NCBI GenBank assembly: GCA_902616595.1
Contig: CACMTJ010000001.1
Location: 50,655-114,654 of the forward strand
Length of the DNA: 64,000 nt
Direction of reading: 5' to 3'
DNA from: an uncultured Prochlorococcus sp.
GTDB taxonomy: Bacteria; Cyanobacteriota; Cyanobacteriia; PCC-6307; Cyanobiaceae
Below the pieces are notes generated by a model. It was not told where the DNA came from and searched no databases. It saw only the letters and a program-made list of their open reading frames with translations. Numbering within the stretch: the first letter of the stretch is position 1; each line of letters begins with the position of its first letter. Positions 63,861-64,000 of the stretch are shown here, one piece after another. The position numbers and the translations under genes were made by a program.

Positions 63861-64000
63861 TTAAATGTAATCGCACTCTAAAGTTTCTCTGGTATCTCTA
63901 TTTGTGATTGGATTAGTTCCAGTGGCACTTTCACAAAATTTCCTAATAATATCTTTTGGCAAAAAAACATTTGTAAAGTCTGCGCCTTGTATTTTTACAT
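63861..64000 (-). CDS. Pentapeptide-repeat protein, C-terminal end (partial)
   Basis: The frame is open to the right edge, giving 45 C-terminal residues. QGADFTNVFLPKDIIRKFC is the end of a pentapeptide-repeat helix and ESATGTNPITNRDTRETL is the typical tail of cyanobacterial thylakoid lumenal members. The start and repeats lie outside the window. Confidence 0.75.
   Translation of the reverse strand, partial: VKIQGADFTNVFLPKDIIRKFCESATGTNPITNRDTRETLECDYI

Noticed and set aside
1..64000. CRISPR arrays, insertion sequences or prophage
   Set aside because: No regularly spaced repeats, transposase or phage structural genes were seen on either strand.

Overview
The window is about 31% GC and densely packed. 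It reads as a chromosome segment of a marine picocyanobacterium, most likely a high-light-adapted Prochlorococcus. The evidence is the AT-rich codon use, a high-light-inducible protein with the chlorophyll-binding NGR-AMIGF motif, Tic20, CPP1-like, DUF1651, DUF3531 and DUF4278 families, a monomeric B12-dependent ribonucleotide reductase (NrdJ), a cyanobacterial SLH porin, and 6S RNA beside purK. The strain cannot be named from sequence alone.

Region by region. 1-5035: four-gene ligase-associated DNA repair operon (metallo-beta-lactamase exonuclease, ATP-dependent ligase, DEXH helicase, PdeM phosphoesterase). 5036-6272: small ORFs and a structured minus-strand RNA candidate. 6273-20762: phosphorus and arsenic region. 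It holds pstCAB, a 68-aa Pho-box gene, ArsR with tandem operators, the ArsJ-type GAPDH plus ArsJ arsenate-export pair, a ChrA-type transporter, pstS, a porin, a secreted phytase-like phosphatase and phoB-phoR. Direct CTTAA repeats with an 11-bp period, followed 11 nt later by a -10 box, precede at least four of these units. 20763-34700: a K+ channel, then a long run of very small, mostly unknown genes. This run includes many single-span membrane peptides, DUF1651 paralogs, a high-light-inducible protein, a stand-alone NAD-ligase adenylation domain, a DnaA-box cluster and two minus-strand micro-ORFs with strong ribosome binding sites. 34700-58767: mostly conserved core genes. These are 6S RNA, purK, aroB, a MidA-like methyltransferase, nadA, ctpA, ispG, a family 4 uracil-DNA glycosylase lacking most of its Fe-S ligands, an aminotransferase, phnDCE, rsmE, hslO, prfC and nrdJ. 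58768-64000: small membrane proteins, a DUF4278 peptide with a GC-rich leader, a tRNA-Ser(UGA) with a nearby partial tRNA copy, Tic20, glyoxalase I, a ribbon-helix-helix-like protein and the end of a pentapeptide-repeat gene.

How they work together. PhoR-PhoB probably senses phosphate stress and drives the PstSCAB importer, the porin and the phosphatase. Because Pst also lets arsenate in, the adjacent arsenate-detoxification pair (GAPDH makes 1-arseno-3-phosphoglycerate, ArsJ exports it) fits functionally, with ArsR as the arsenic-responsive switch. The phnDCE transporter, elsewhere in the window, may add phosphonate or phosphite uptake. Many small genes were found by reading both strands, with starts chosen from frame, overlap and ribosome binding site. 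All family assignments come from motif recognition, without database searches.
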